From the IMG/VR virus record IMGVR_UViG_3300036830_000417, positions 1 to 27,510 of that record: DNA of 27,510 nucleotides, one strand, 5' to 3'. Shown one piece after another: positions 1 to 5,293 of this stretch. Numbering within the stretch: the first letter of the stretch is position 1; each line of letters begins with the position of its first letter. The position numbers and the translations under genes are program-made. Under the pieces are notes generated by a model, which was not told the DNA's origin, searched no databases, and saw nothing but the letters and a program-made list of their open reading frames with translations. Source of the DNA: a virus.

Positions 1-2
1 GC

Positions 3-257
3 CCTATACCTGAGAGCGTAGTGGATGACGTGCGTAGAGTGCAAGTTCTTTTCGAGAACGGGCTTATCTCGAAAGAGCAGGCAGAAAAGCGACTTGAAGG
101 TATTGAAGCAGACTTGAAGAAGTTGCAAGGTTTAGTGTCAACTGACAAGATAGAGGCAATTCAGACAGGAGAGGCTACCGAACTCGCGTTGCCTCTTCTG
201 GATGAGCTTGAGCAGGTTGATTTTAAGAAGTTGATGTATGGCGATTGGATAGAGTAG
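3..257 (+). CDS. Partial protein, possible serine recombinase C-terminal tail
   Basis: The reading frame is open from the window edge, so the GTG at 21 is probably internal and the gene begins outside the window. The visible 84 residues start PIPESVVDDVRRVQ and contain the segment GLISKEQAEKRLEGIEADL, then an acidic tail ending GDWIE. Alternating leucines and charged residues suggest a coiled-coil or helical hairpin. Large serine recombinases often end with a coiled coil carrying a G-x-I-S-x-E-x-x-x-R pattern, which this resembles. That link is an inference from a short stretch. No catalytic domain is visible, so another helical protein is equally possible. Confidence 0.5.
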   Translation, partial: PIPESVVDDVRRVQVLFENGLISKEQAEKRLEGIEADLKKLQGLVSTDKIEAIQTGEATELALPLLDELEQVDFKKLMYGDWIE

Positions 258-344
258 CGTGGCTAGAGCAGAGCTGAGATGTCCAGGTCAAGAACAACGA
301 TAAAAGCCCTGCTCTTGAGCATTATAGCAGAAAGGATATGGCAC

Positions 345-1106
345 ATGTCAGAACTAACAAAGCAGCACGGAACTGAAATCTCGACTGCTTACCTCGTATG
401 CGGTGGTCGAGAGAAGCCGCGTGAAGAGTTTCTAGACTCCGGTAAAACTGTAGCAGAATTAGTCTACGATGAAGAGGAGGACCGCAAAGACTTTCTCAAA
501 GGATGGAATGAAGGATGGGAAGAAGGAATACTCTTGCTTGAAGTGCTTGCTCAGGACGATCCCATTCTAGCCGAGTGCACACGCCTTGCAGACCGTCGCG
601 TGCTGGTAGTCGAGCGCCAAACGTTCCGTAGAGCACGTCTAGGCATCGGTGCCAAGAATGGCATGTGGGATGGTGGCTATGATGACGTATGGGACTACGA
701 TAGCCCAGAATCGGCTCTCAACGCTATGCAGACGTGGCAAGCTGATGAGGTTGAGCCTGATGGCTGGCACCGACATTTTGGCACGGGCCGCTATCGGATC
801 AATGGGGATAAGAGCCTGGAATGGGTCAAGGATGACGATCGCTTGTCGCTCGAGCACAACATTATTTATGCGGTGAGAGCAAAACTTGGGTATATATTGC
901 AAGACGTGAGCGTACAAGAGAACTCTCTGCACATTGGCAGCTCGTTCCCAGCTCATAGCAAATGCTTCACGGTAGCCTCAGAAGGCGTTGTACAATGGAT
1001 AGTGTATCATTATTGTGATAGAAGTGTAGCGCTATCTGTAGATGAGATAGAAACTGTTAGTGTAGGAAATGTGATTGAGAGATTGAAAGGAGGAAAGAAC
1101 GGATGA
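345..1106 (+). CDS. Hypothetical protein, 253 aa
   Basis: I do not recognise the family. The start at 345 is preferred over an in-frame ATG at 279 because AAAGGA lies at 331-336, eight bases upstream; nothing similar precedes 279. The protein is acidic in its first third (a run of E and D around residues 38-55) and rich in tryptophan, with no membrane segment, signal peptide or Cys-rich site. Its last four bases overlap the next start (ATGA at 1103-1106), so the two genes are probably translationally coupled. The cytoplasm is the likely location; function unknown. Confidence 0.7.
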   Translation: MSELTKQHGTEISTAYLVCGGREKPREEFLDSGKTVAELVYDEEEDRKDFLKGWNEGWEEGILLLEVLAQDDPILAECTRLADRRVLVVERQTFRRARLGIGAKNGMWDGGYDDVWDYDSPESALNAMQTWQADEVEPDGWHRHFGTGRYRINGDKSLEWVKDDDRLSLEHNIIYAVRAKLGYILQDVSVQENSLHIGSSFPAHSKCFTVASEGVVQWIVYHYCDRSVALSVDEIETVSVGNVIERLKGGKNG

Positions 1107-1318
1107 ATCCAGAGTTACGAGAGGCAATCGGGCGCGTACTCTACGAGGCAACGGTAGATCTCACGAGTGAGTATACGCCAACTTGGGACTGGCTGCTCAA
1201 CAAAGAAGAGTGGACACTTAGAGCTGAGAAGGTGGTAGAGGCTCGTCAGAAGTGGATAGACGACAATGTAGGCGGCTATTTGAAGACTGCAGGGATAGAT
1301 GAAAGAGAGGATGCGTAG
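1103..1318 (+). CDS. Small hypothetical protein, 71 aa
   Basis: The ATG overlaps the stop of the preceding gene and is preceded by AAAGGAGGAAAG, an excellent ribosome site. The product is a charged, helical protein (pI near neutral, several Trp) with no recognised domain. It ends just before a strong hairpin terminator at 1326-1370, so it closes this rightward transcription unit. Function unknown. Confidence 0.7.
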   Translation: MNPELREAIGRVLYEATVDLTSEYTPTWDWLLNKEEWTLRAEKVVEARQKWIDDNVGGYLKTAGIDEREDA

Positions 1319-1325
1319 GCAAACA

Positions 1326-1370
1326 AAAACCGACTTGGGCTCACTGCCTTTGTCGGTTTTGCTCCTTTTT
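1326..1370. terminator. Bidirectional intrinsic terminator
   Basis: A perfect 9-bp stem AAAACCGAC (1326-1334) pairs with GTCGGTTTT (1352-1360). A further GGC/GCC pairing lies inside the loop and CTCCTTTTT follows on the plus strand. Read leftward, the stem is followed by TGTTT. It sits between convergent genes, so it probably serves both strands. Confidence 0.8.
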
Positions 1371-1371
1371 G

Positions 1372-1551
1372 CTAATCTAGCATCCTACTCTTTCTCACAC
1401 ACCATACCAGCATGCAATTCACTATCCATGCCACAATCCCCAGCCAGAACATCCACCACATGCCATACCATACACCGTACACGATAGGCGCGATGCCTAA
1501 GAAGTAGTACGTTATGCTAAATGTCGCGATAAGTGCGGTGTAGATCCACAT
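1372..1551 (-). CDS. Small two-helix membrane protein, 59 aa
   Basis: This short gene starts MWIYTALIATF and is almost entirely hydrophobic and aromatic: about residues 3-26 and 30-51 form two membrane helices rich in Trp, Tyr and Met, followed by a basic tail (CVRKSRMLD). The ATG shares one base with the stop of the upstream gene (TGATG at 1553-1549), and AGGAAAG lies just upstream, so coupling with the 95-aa gene is likely. Such a protein could act in lysis timing, superinfection exclusion or membrane anchoring of its partner. No specific function can be assigned from sequence. Confidence 0.65.
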   Translation of the reverse strand: MWIYTALIATFSITYYFLGIAPIVYGVWYGMWWMFWLGIVAWIVNCMLVWCVRKSRMLD

Positions 1552-1838
1552 CAGCTTTCCTCTTTCTTGGGCTTCCTGCCCACTTTGCTCTCAAGCGGCA
1601 ATGCCATGATATCCCGCTTGAGGAAAATGTACGACTGGCCACGCCTTTTCTCTCCTGGCACGTTGGGTACCAAATTCACGCCCACAAAGACGTAGGCGGT
1701 GATGTGCCCCTGTAGTACGTGGTACCGGAGGGTGTCGGTACTGTAGGCCCTCTTAGAACGCTCTGAGAGCATTTTGAGCGCCCCCTGCGTATCTGTGATA
1801 AGATTGCTAACGAGGGCAATCTCAGGATTGTTTTGCAT
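1551..1838 (-). CDS. Small protein, 95 aa, possible DNA-binding protein
   Basis: The chosen start (MQNNPEIALVSNL) has AAAGGAG nine bases upstream. A longer frame to 1913 would run through the terminator hairpin at 1862-1884 and lacks a good ribosome site. The segment LSERSKRAYSTDTLRYHVLQGHITAYVFVG resembles the N-terminal part of excisionase or MerR-like proteins that name a choice of DNA contact, and the C-terminus is strongly basic (KVGRKPKKEES). I infer a small DNA-binding role, weakly. It is the upstream partner of the membrane protein at 1372-1551, with overlapping stop and start. Confidence 0.6.
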   Translation of the reverse strand: MQNNPEIALVSNLITDTQGALKMLSERSKRAYSTDTLRYHVLQGHITAYVFVGVNLVPNVPGEKRRGQSYIFLKRDIMALPLESKVGRKPKKEES

Positions 1839-1855
1839 GTTTTGTTCTCCTTTGT

Positions 1856-1884
1856 TTAAAAGGCCGGTATTTGTGGTACCGGCC
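1856..1884 (-). terminator. Intrinsic terminator, minus strand
   Basis: A perfect 8-bp stem (GGCCGGTA at 1862-1869 with TACCGGCC at 1877-1884) and a 7-base loop is followed on the minus strand by TTTTAAAC. It separates the 88-aa gene upstream from the 95-aa gene downstream, so the latter depends on read-through or an unseen promoter. Confidence 0.7.
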
Positions 1885-1891
1885 TCTCTTT

Positions 1892-2158
1892 CTACCTCAG
1901 ACAGGCGTCCCAATCTTGGGGGAACATCGTTTTGCGAACGGGCTCATGTGCCTCTTCCACCCGAAATTCGTAAACTTCCTTATTGACGCACATCAGCAGG
2001 AATTGCGCGTCGCTCTCTTTTCCTTCGAGGACTGTGATGAATTCCGGTGTCAGGATTGCATCGAAGCGTGCTGCTTCTTTTCCAGAAATAATTTCTTGTT
2101 TCTCAAATAGTTGGACTAGATGCGCTCTCGTGATACCGTCTGTTGCAAAAACTTTCAT
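1892..2158 (-). CDS. Hypothetical protein, 88 aa
   Basis: The start MKVFATDGITRAH has AAAGGAG nine bases upstream and a consensus promoter about 55 bases farther upstream. The protein is acidic, mixed alpha/beta by eye, with no membrane segment or Cys motif. It ends just before the terminator at 1856-1884. As the first gene after a strong leftward promoter it is probably expressed well, perhaps in the lysogen. I do not recognise the family. Confidence 0.65.
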   Translation of the reverse strand: MKVFATDGITRAHLVQLFEKQEIISGKEAARFDAILTPEFITVLEGKESDAQFLLMCVNKEVYEFRVEEAHEPVRKTMFPQDWDACLR

Positions 2159-2211
2159 GTCTCAAATCTCCTTTGTTTTCTAGAGGTGTGTGCCTCACTT
2201 CTTATGTATGT

Positions 2212-2240
2212 ATAATACCACGGACTGAACGAATTGTCAA
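2212..2240 (-). promoter_or_regulatory. Sigma70 promoter, leftward
   Basis: On the minus strand TTGACA (2240-2235), a 17-base spacer and TATTAT (2217-2212). It reads into the 88-aa gene at 1892-2158. The predicted leader holds a small GAGG/CCTC hairpin at about 2183-2196. Confidence 0.75.
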
Positions 2241-2366
2241 GCACTTTTCAATGAATTTTCAATGGATTTTCGAAACTGGTAAAAACTCGTTTTGCAGCAA
2301 CCGACCTGTGTTACCTTTCTCCTTTCGCTCGTTTATCCATATGCACAATATTTGCACGACTATCAT

Positions 2367-2380
2367 CTAATGCGCATTAG
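2367..2380. promoter_or_regulatory. 14-bp perfect palindrome, candidate operator
   Basis: CTAATGCGCATTAG is a perfect palindrome immediately upstream of the AAAGGA ribosome site (2381-2386) of the 44-aa gene. A dimeric repressor bound here would block transcription or translation of that gene. Which protein binds is unknown; the XRE protein at 2544-2897 is a candidate. Confidence 0.45.
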
Positions 2381-2392
2381 AAAGGACGTTTG

Positions 2393-2527
2393 ATGAGCAA
2401 TTTACCACAAGATGTGGAAGCCGATGAAGACGAGGACATCTACCACGTCATAGGTCATTCTGATGACGAGCCCAGACCGAGCTGGATTCGTCGATTATGG
2501 TACCTGTGGTGCTGGATCACACGGTAA
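2393..2527 (+). CDS. Small acidic protein, 44 aa
   Basis: A short gene with AAAGGA seven bases before its ATG. The first 28 residues are very acidic (DVEADEDEDIY, then SDDEPRP) and the last part is rich in Trp and Arg (WIRRLWYLWCWITR), giving an amphipathic or membrane-touching tail. It converges on the XRE gene, whose stop is 17 bases away. Small acidic proteins beside phage repressors can act as antirepressors, but nothing in the sequence proves this. Confidence 0.5.
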   Translation: MSNLPQDVEADEDEDIYHVIGHSDDEPRPSWIRRLWYLWCWITR

Positions 2528-2543
2528 GTCTAGACACACTGTC

Positions 2544-2897
2544 CTAGTGAAATCTCAGCGTGGTCTGGTCAATTCCTGGCCACGCATCGCTCACCGGCTG
2601 GCAGAACCAAGCCGACGTGAAGTCAGTCAGGAACTCGAGCGTGTGCAGATGTTCCGCAGTCGGCTCACTCTTGCCCTCTTCCCACGCTTCCACATCCTCT
2701 AGCGACACACCCACTATTTCAGCCCAGTCTGCCTGAGAAAAGCCGTACATCTCTCTTGCCCATATCAGACGTTCCGCTTGCACGCGCGGGCTCTGTTTGG
2801 CTTCCTGTTCGCTTTTGAGGCGTGCTAGCATTTTGGCTTGATTGTACTGCAAGCGGTTACGTCGGGTTGAAAGATCGATAATGTTGTCATCTGACAT
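2544..2897 (-). CDS. XRE-family transcriptional regulator
   Basis: Residues 48-80 form a helix-turn-helix of the Cro/CI (XRE) type: REMYGFSQADWAEIVGVS with the conserved S-Q-x-x-x-A-x-x-x-G-V core, then VEAWEEGKSEPT, the typical end of the recognition region. The N-terminal 45 residues are charged and helical, the C-terminal 30 unassigned. AAAGGA lies nine bases before the ATG. It is the second gene of the leftward unit starting at the 3272-3300 promoter, opposite a rightward DNA-binding gene, the layout of a lysogeny switch. I infer a repressor role; at 117 aa it lacks a LexA/CI-type cleavage domain. Confidence 0.85.
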   Translation of the reverse strand: MSDDNIIDLSTRRNRLQYNQAKMLARLKSEQEAKQSPRVQAERLIWAREMYGFSQADWAEIVGVSLEDVEAWEEGKSEPTAEHLHTLEFLTDFTSAWFCQPVSDAWPGIDQTTLRFH

Positions 2898-2960
2898 TGG
2901 TGTTGTCCTTTCTGTAAATAAAACGAGAGAGCCCAGCGACTGCCAAGCCCTCCCTTGAAA

Positions 2961-3155
2961 CTATGCGTACACTCCAAATGTTTGGACATAGGCAGAGCGG
3001 CGACGGGCCATTTCGAACTCGATCTGCTCTTGAATGGTCAACTCTGTCCATTCCCATACACCAAACTGTCCATTGTGCCAAGTGGATACGCTATCCCGCT
3101 CTTTACGAGCTGCTTCACGACGATCGCGGCGGGTTGAAATTGTTTGGTTGTTCAT
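2961..3155 (-). CDS. Small basic protein in repressor operon, 64 aa
   Basis: Starts MNNQTISTRRDRREAAR with GGAG nine bases upstream; an ATG 15 bases earlier has no ribosome site. The N-terminus is very basic (RRDRREAARKER), the middle aromatic (GQFGVWEWTELT), then an amphipathic helix (IQEQIEFEMARRR). It is the first gene downstream of the strong leftward promoter at 3272-3300 and precedes the XRE gene by 63 bases. I do not recognise it; a nucleic-acid-binding or repressor-partner role is a guess from charge and position. Confidence 0.6.
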   Translation of the reverse strand: MNNQTISTRRDRREAARKERDSVSTWHNGQFGVWEWTELTIQEQIEFEMARRRSAYVQTFGVYA

Positions 3156-3184
3156 GCTATGATTCTCCATAGTGTAAAGGCTAG

Positions 3185-3240
3185 AAGTCGGATGACTTCG
3201 GAATGTCCCGCGTGAGGTAAAGAGACACGCGGGACTTTTT
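3185..3240 (+). terminator. Two hairpins with rightward terminator
   Basis: GAAGTC/GACTTC (3185-3200, four-base loop) is followed by a perfect 10-bp stem GTCCCGCGTG (3205-3214) with CACGCGGGAC (3226-3235) and TTTTT. No rightward gene lies upstream, so it either ends a short antisense RNA or is a leader structure of the leftward transcript. A weak rightward promoter-like pair is TTGGTT (3144-3149) and CATAGT (3168-3173). Confidence 0.65.
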
Positions 3241-3271
3241 ATTGAAAGGTCTTGTAAACCTTTGTAAAGAT

Positions 3272-3300
3272 ATTGTACTCTACAAAATTGGTCTTGTCAA
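3272..3300 (-). promoter_or_regulatory. Leftward promoter of the repressor unit
   Basis: Minus strand: TTGACA (3300-3295), exactly 17 bases, TACAAT (3277-3272). This near-consensus promoter reads into the 64-aa and XRE genes through a leader of about 100 bases that includes the hairpins at 3185-3235. Confidence 0.8.
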
Positions 3301-3311
3301 CTCTTGACAAG
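3293..3311. promoter_or_regulatory. Shared operator over two divergent -35 boxes
   Basis: CTTGTCAA and TTGACAAG form a perfect 8-bp inverted repeat around CTC. Each arm contains a TTGACA for one of the two divergent promoters, so the -35 hexamers are only three bases apart. One bound protein would affect both, and two polymerases could hardly sit there at once. Confidence 0.65.
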
Positions 3312-3333
3312 CTAAGTAAAGTCATGGTAAGAT
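3304..3333 (+). promoter_or_regulatory. Rightward promoter of the MerR-like gene
   Basis: TTGACA (3304-3309), 18 bases, TAAGAT (3328-3333). Reads into the TTG-initiated gene at 3362. Weaker than its leftward partner by -10 match and spacer. Confidence 0.7.
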
Positions 3334-3361
3334 ACTTGCAGATGAGAAAAGGAGGTGCAAA

Positions 3362-3580
3362 TTGCCAATCATTGAGGACGGTGAGATCTACCTCTCTGTA
3401 AAAGAGACACACGAACGATTAGGCATATCGCGCCAAGCATTGAACGGATACGTTCAAAGGGGGTTGCTAAAAAAGTATTCCAGGGCATTGGCTAGAAGGG
3501 TCTTTTTCAAGCAGTCTGAGATTGACGCTTTGATGAGGATCAGGCAACCGGAGGAAGAAAATAGCAGTGAAGCGGCCTAG
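3362..3580 (+). CDS. MerR/excisionase-like DNA-binding protein
   Basis: Initiates at TTG, placed by AAAAGGAGGTG five bases upstream; there is no ATG alternative. Residues 10-50 match the helix-turn-helix 17 pattern of excisionases: YLSVKETHERLGISRQALNG, then YVQRGLLKKYSRALARRVFF and a short hydrophobic helix IDALMRI. At 72 aa it is the usual size of a phage Xis/Cox-like or Cro-like protein. It faces the XRE unit across a shared operator, so a role as the lytic-side regulator or excisionase is a reasonable inference. The acidic C-terminus (PEEENSSEAA) is probably disordered. Confidence 0.8.
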   Translation: MPIIEDGEIYLSVKETHERLGISRQALNGYVQRGLLKKYSRALARRVFFKQSEIDALMRIRQPEEENSSEAA

Positions 3581-3584
3581 CCCG

Positions 3585-3618
3585 GCTGGAAAGCAACCTT
3601 GATAAACCACTTTCCAGC
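3585..3618 (+). other. Stem-loop after the MerR-like gene
   Basis: GCTGGAAAG (3585-3593) pairs perfectly with CTTTCCAGC (3610-3618) around a 16-base loop, five bases after the stop codon. No T-run follows, so it is probably a 3' end or processing structure, not a classical terminator. Confidence 0.5.
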
Positions 3619-3622
3619 ACAG

Positions 3623-3680
3623 ACTATTGTTCAAAGTATAATCAAGTTGCAGGAATACTGCAATGCGACGGGTGTTCTAG
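3623..3680 (+). repeat. Intergenic repeat, copy A
   Basis: Shares ordered blocks with 4282-4340: ACTATTGT, AGTATA, AATACTGCAAT and TGTTCTAG with similar spacing. This copy holds a TATAAT (3637-3642) and an inverted repeat TTGCAG/CTGCAA (3647-3663). It ends 13 bases before the HNH gene start, so it looks like a duplicated promoter or operator region. Confidence 0.6.
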
Positions 3681-3693
3681 AAAGAGTGGCCTT

Positions 3694-4227
3694 GTGAAGC
3701 ATTTTTATCCCGATACTCAGCTTACCTCGGATGAGTGGAAGCAAACGGTAGCCGACTTCAATGGCATGTGTGCTTATTGCCCAGAGGGAAGGTATGAGGT
3801 TATGGAGCATTTTATTGCACAGAGTAAAGGCGGAACGATCCATGTTGGGAATTGCTTGCCTGCCTGCTCATATTGCAATAAGAGAAAATCAGATCTTACA
3901 GGTCCTGCTCTCATTGGGCTGTTTGGTGAGGAGTTGATTAGTCGGCTAAAAGGGTATCTCGAGTCTCGTTCTGGGCAAGTCATAGAATGGCCGAGCGATA
4001 CTTCTATGAAAGAGACTGGTGTACGGCTTTGTGTCAAAGAAGTCGCACTAGCCCGGGGTATAAGGCAGTATCAGTTAGTCGAACTGAGTGGAGTTGGCAC
4101 TTGGGTGATTGCTCGCTATTGGAATAATAATATCCAGAGAGTAGATTTAGAGCAATTGGGGATGATAGCGAAGGCGCTAGGTGTTAGCCCTGGGGATCTG
4201 CTTGAAGTAGTAGATTCTGCTGCGTAG
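3694..4227 (+). CDS. HNH nuclease fused to XRE-type DNA-binding domain
   Basis: Residues 26-66 form a zinc-ribbon HNH nuclease core: C26-x2-C29, E38-H39 (catalytic His position), K-G-G-T (45-48), N53, then C58-x2-C61-N62-K63-R64-K65. Residues about 107-172 look like an XRE helix-turn-helix: VKEVALARGIRQYQLVELSG, then NNNIQRVDLEQLGMIAKALG, VSPGDLLEV. HNH nucleases are usually single-domain or joined to other modules; a C-terminal repressor-like domain is uncommon. The GTG start has AAAGAG about nine bases upstream. It sits alone between two copies of an intergenic repeat, suggesting its own regulation, perhaps by itself. A homing-type or defence nuclease that also binds its own operator is an inference. 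Confidence 0.8.
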   Translation: MKHFYPDTQLTSDEWKQTVADFNGMCAYCPEGRYEVMEHFIAQSKGGTIHVGNCLPACSYCNKRKSDLTGPALIGLFGEELISRLKGYLESRSGQVIEWPSDTSMKETGVRLCVKEVALARGIRQYQLVELSGVGTWVIARYWNNNIQRVDLEQLGMIAKALGVSPGDLLEVVDSAA

Positions 4228-4281
4228 CCGGGGCGAGTGGTCTATCAACGGATGAGGCAGACAGAAAGCCACGCGCCCACA

Positions 4282-4340
4282 ACTATTGTAGTTAGTATAG
4301 TAGAAATACTGCAATTTCTGCAAGGTAACAAATGTTCTAG
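4282..4340 (+). repeat. Intergenic repeat, copy B
   Basis: Second copy of the block order ACTATTGT, AGTATA, AATACTGCAAT, TGTTCTAG. Here the hairpin is AGAAAT/ATTTCT (4302-4319) and the -10-like box is TATAGT (4296-4301). A further CAGCTC/GAGCTG hairpin follows at about 4345-4365, before the gene at 4399. Confidence 0.6.
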
Positions 4341-4398
4341 GTAGCAGCTCTCTCGTATGGAGCTGAGAATTGAAAAGTGCAAGAGAGGAGGTGAGTGA

Positions 4399-4581
4399 GT
4401 GAGTGATTTAGACGTTATGCAGTCAGCTCGCCTGAGGTCAGAGGTGACCATCAAGTACCACGAAGCTGCTGCTGCTCAGGCGCTGGCAGATGATATGCAC
4501 AATTTGGCATATGTGTACCAGTTGCAGGCAGAAAAAGAGAAAAAGAATCTCAAGGCTTTGAGAGAGGGAGGCGAGCAGTGA
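4399..4581 (+). CDS. Small helical protein, 60 aa
   Basis: The GTG start at 4399 is fixed by GGAGGT (4387-4392) and an in-frame TGA directly before it. The product is a long amphipathic helix rich in Ala, Glu and Lys (YHEAAAAQALADDMHNLAYV) ending KEKKNLKALREGGEQ. Its stop overlaps the next start (GTGA), so it is co-translated with the coiled-coil protein that follows. No family recognised; the two may form a complex. Confidence 0.6.
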   Translation: MSDLDVMQSARLRSEVTIKYHEAAAAQALADDMHNLAYVYQLQAEKEKKNLKALREGGEQ

Positions 4582-4925
4582 GCATAAATGATCCTCTAGG
4601 GCGTATCGAAGCTCTCGAAGCTGAGCAGAAGCAGCTCAAAGAGCAAGTGCAGCGTATTGAGCAAGCCACGGAGCCTATCAATGTCAGGATCGAGCGTGGG
4701 TTGCCAGTCCCAGAGGCACAACTGCTGCAAACGCTTGTCACCATGGCTGGCACCAATGCCACGGAAATGGCGCTACTCAAAGGCGAGCTGGGCGTGCTCA
4801 AAGGTGAGATGGGCGTGCTCAAAGGTGATGTAGCAGAGTTGAGGATAGACATGCAAAAGCGTTTCGATGCGATTGCAGATGTGCAGAATTTGATACTGCA
4901 CAGGCTGCAAGAGAAAGATAAGTAG
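4578..4925 (+). CDS. Coiled-coil protein with heptad repeats, 115 aa
   Basis: Starts at a GTG overlapping the upstream TGA. Two coiled-coil stretches: residues 6-32 (IEALEAEQKQLKEQVQRIEQ) and about 65-115, the latter with tandem seven-residue repeats LKGELGV, LKGEMGV, LKGDVAE. A short non-helical insert (RGLPVPEAQL) lies between them. This would form a trimeric or dimeric rod. No enzymatic motif is visible. It ends just before the structured leader of the FtsK operon. Similar small coiled-coil proteins are common in phages without known roles. Confidence 0.7.
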   Translation: MSINDPLGRIEALEAEQKQLKEQVQRIEQATEPINVRIERGLPVPEAQLLQTLVTMAGTNATEMALLKGELGVLKGEMGVLKGDVAELRIDMQKRFDAIADVQNLILHRLQEKDK

Positions 4926-4935
4926 TGTGTAGCGA

Positions 4936-4973
4936 TCTACTCTTGAGGCTTCCTACGGCTACTCAAGAGTAGA
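4936..4973 (+). other. 12-bp perfect stem-loop
   Basis: TCTACTCTTGAG (4936-4947) pairs exactly with CTCAAGAGTAGA (4962-4973), loop 14 bases. No T-run follows. It lies between the coiled-coil gene stop and the RBS-sequestering structure, so it may be an RNase processing site or part of the leader fold. Confidence 0.6.
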
Positions 4974-4997
4974 CCTGACCCTAAAGCAAGAGTTAGC

Positions 4998-5056
4998 CTT
5001 GCCGGGACTGGTGTGAGTTTAAACCTCCTGGCTGGCAAGAGTCAAGGAGGTTTTTT
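4998..5056 (+). promoter_or_regulatory. RBS-sequestering leader, possible pseudoknot switch
   Basis: The Shine-Dalgarno GGAGG (5046-5050) of the gene at 5057 lies in the 3' arm of a 9-bp stem: AAACCTCCT (5021-5029) with AGGAGGTTT (5045-5053). The stem is followed by more T residues, so it also looks like a terminator. A second stem, 4998-5005 (CTTGCCGG) with 5032-5039 (CTGGCAAG, one G-U), has its loop across the first stem's 5' arm, giving an H-type pseudoknot. Expression of the operon is therefore probably controlled in the leader by RNA folding, a ligand, an RNA-binding protein or translation. Confidence 0.5.
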
Positions 5057-5293
5057 ATGTCCACAGAGAAACAAGGACCATATCACATTGAAGAGCGTCC
5101 CAGCCCACATGGCAAGCTTGTGCGTGTCCAGGCGCATAAGACATTTACCCCAAGAATAAGCACATCGCTCCCGGTGAGTAGAAATGGCGCGATGTATGAG
5201 TTGCCTGCATTTAATTTAAGCAGTGGCGAAAAGCTTATATTGAGCATGGTAGAAGAGGACGATGTGGTGATTGACGGTGGAGGTGCAGCATAA
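5057..5293 (+). CDS. Hypothetical protein, 78 aa, first gene of FtsK operon
   Basis: The ATG follows GGAGG by six bases, all T. The product is a beta-rich small protein (KLVRVQAHKTF, RISTSLPVS) with an acidic end (EEDDVVIDGGGAA) and no membrane or Cys motif. Its stop shares a base with the next start (TAATG). It is the first of at least six tightly packed genes leading to the FtsK-like ATPase, so its translation gates the operon. Family unknown. Confidence 0.65.
   Translation: MSTEKQGPYHIEERPSPHGKLVRVQAHKTFTPRISTSLPVSRNGAMYELPAFNLSSGEKLILSMVEEDDVVIDGGGAA

Noticed and set aside
639-956. Minus-strand frame inside the 253-aa gene
   Set aside because: No ribosome site and no plausible neighbours; shadow frame.
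1839-1913. Longer version of the 95-aa gene
   Set aside because: It would start upstream of a terminator hairpin and lacks a Shine-Dalgarno sequence; the ATG at 1838 has one.
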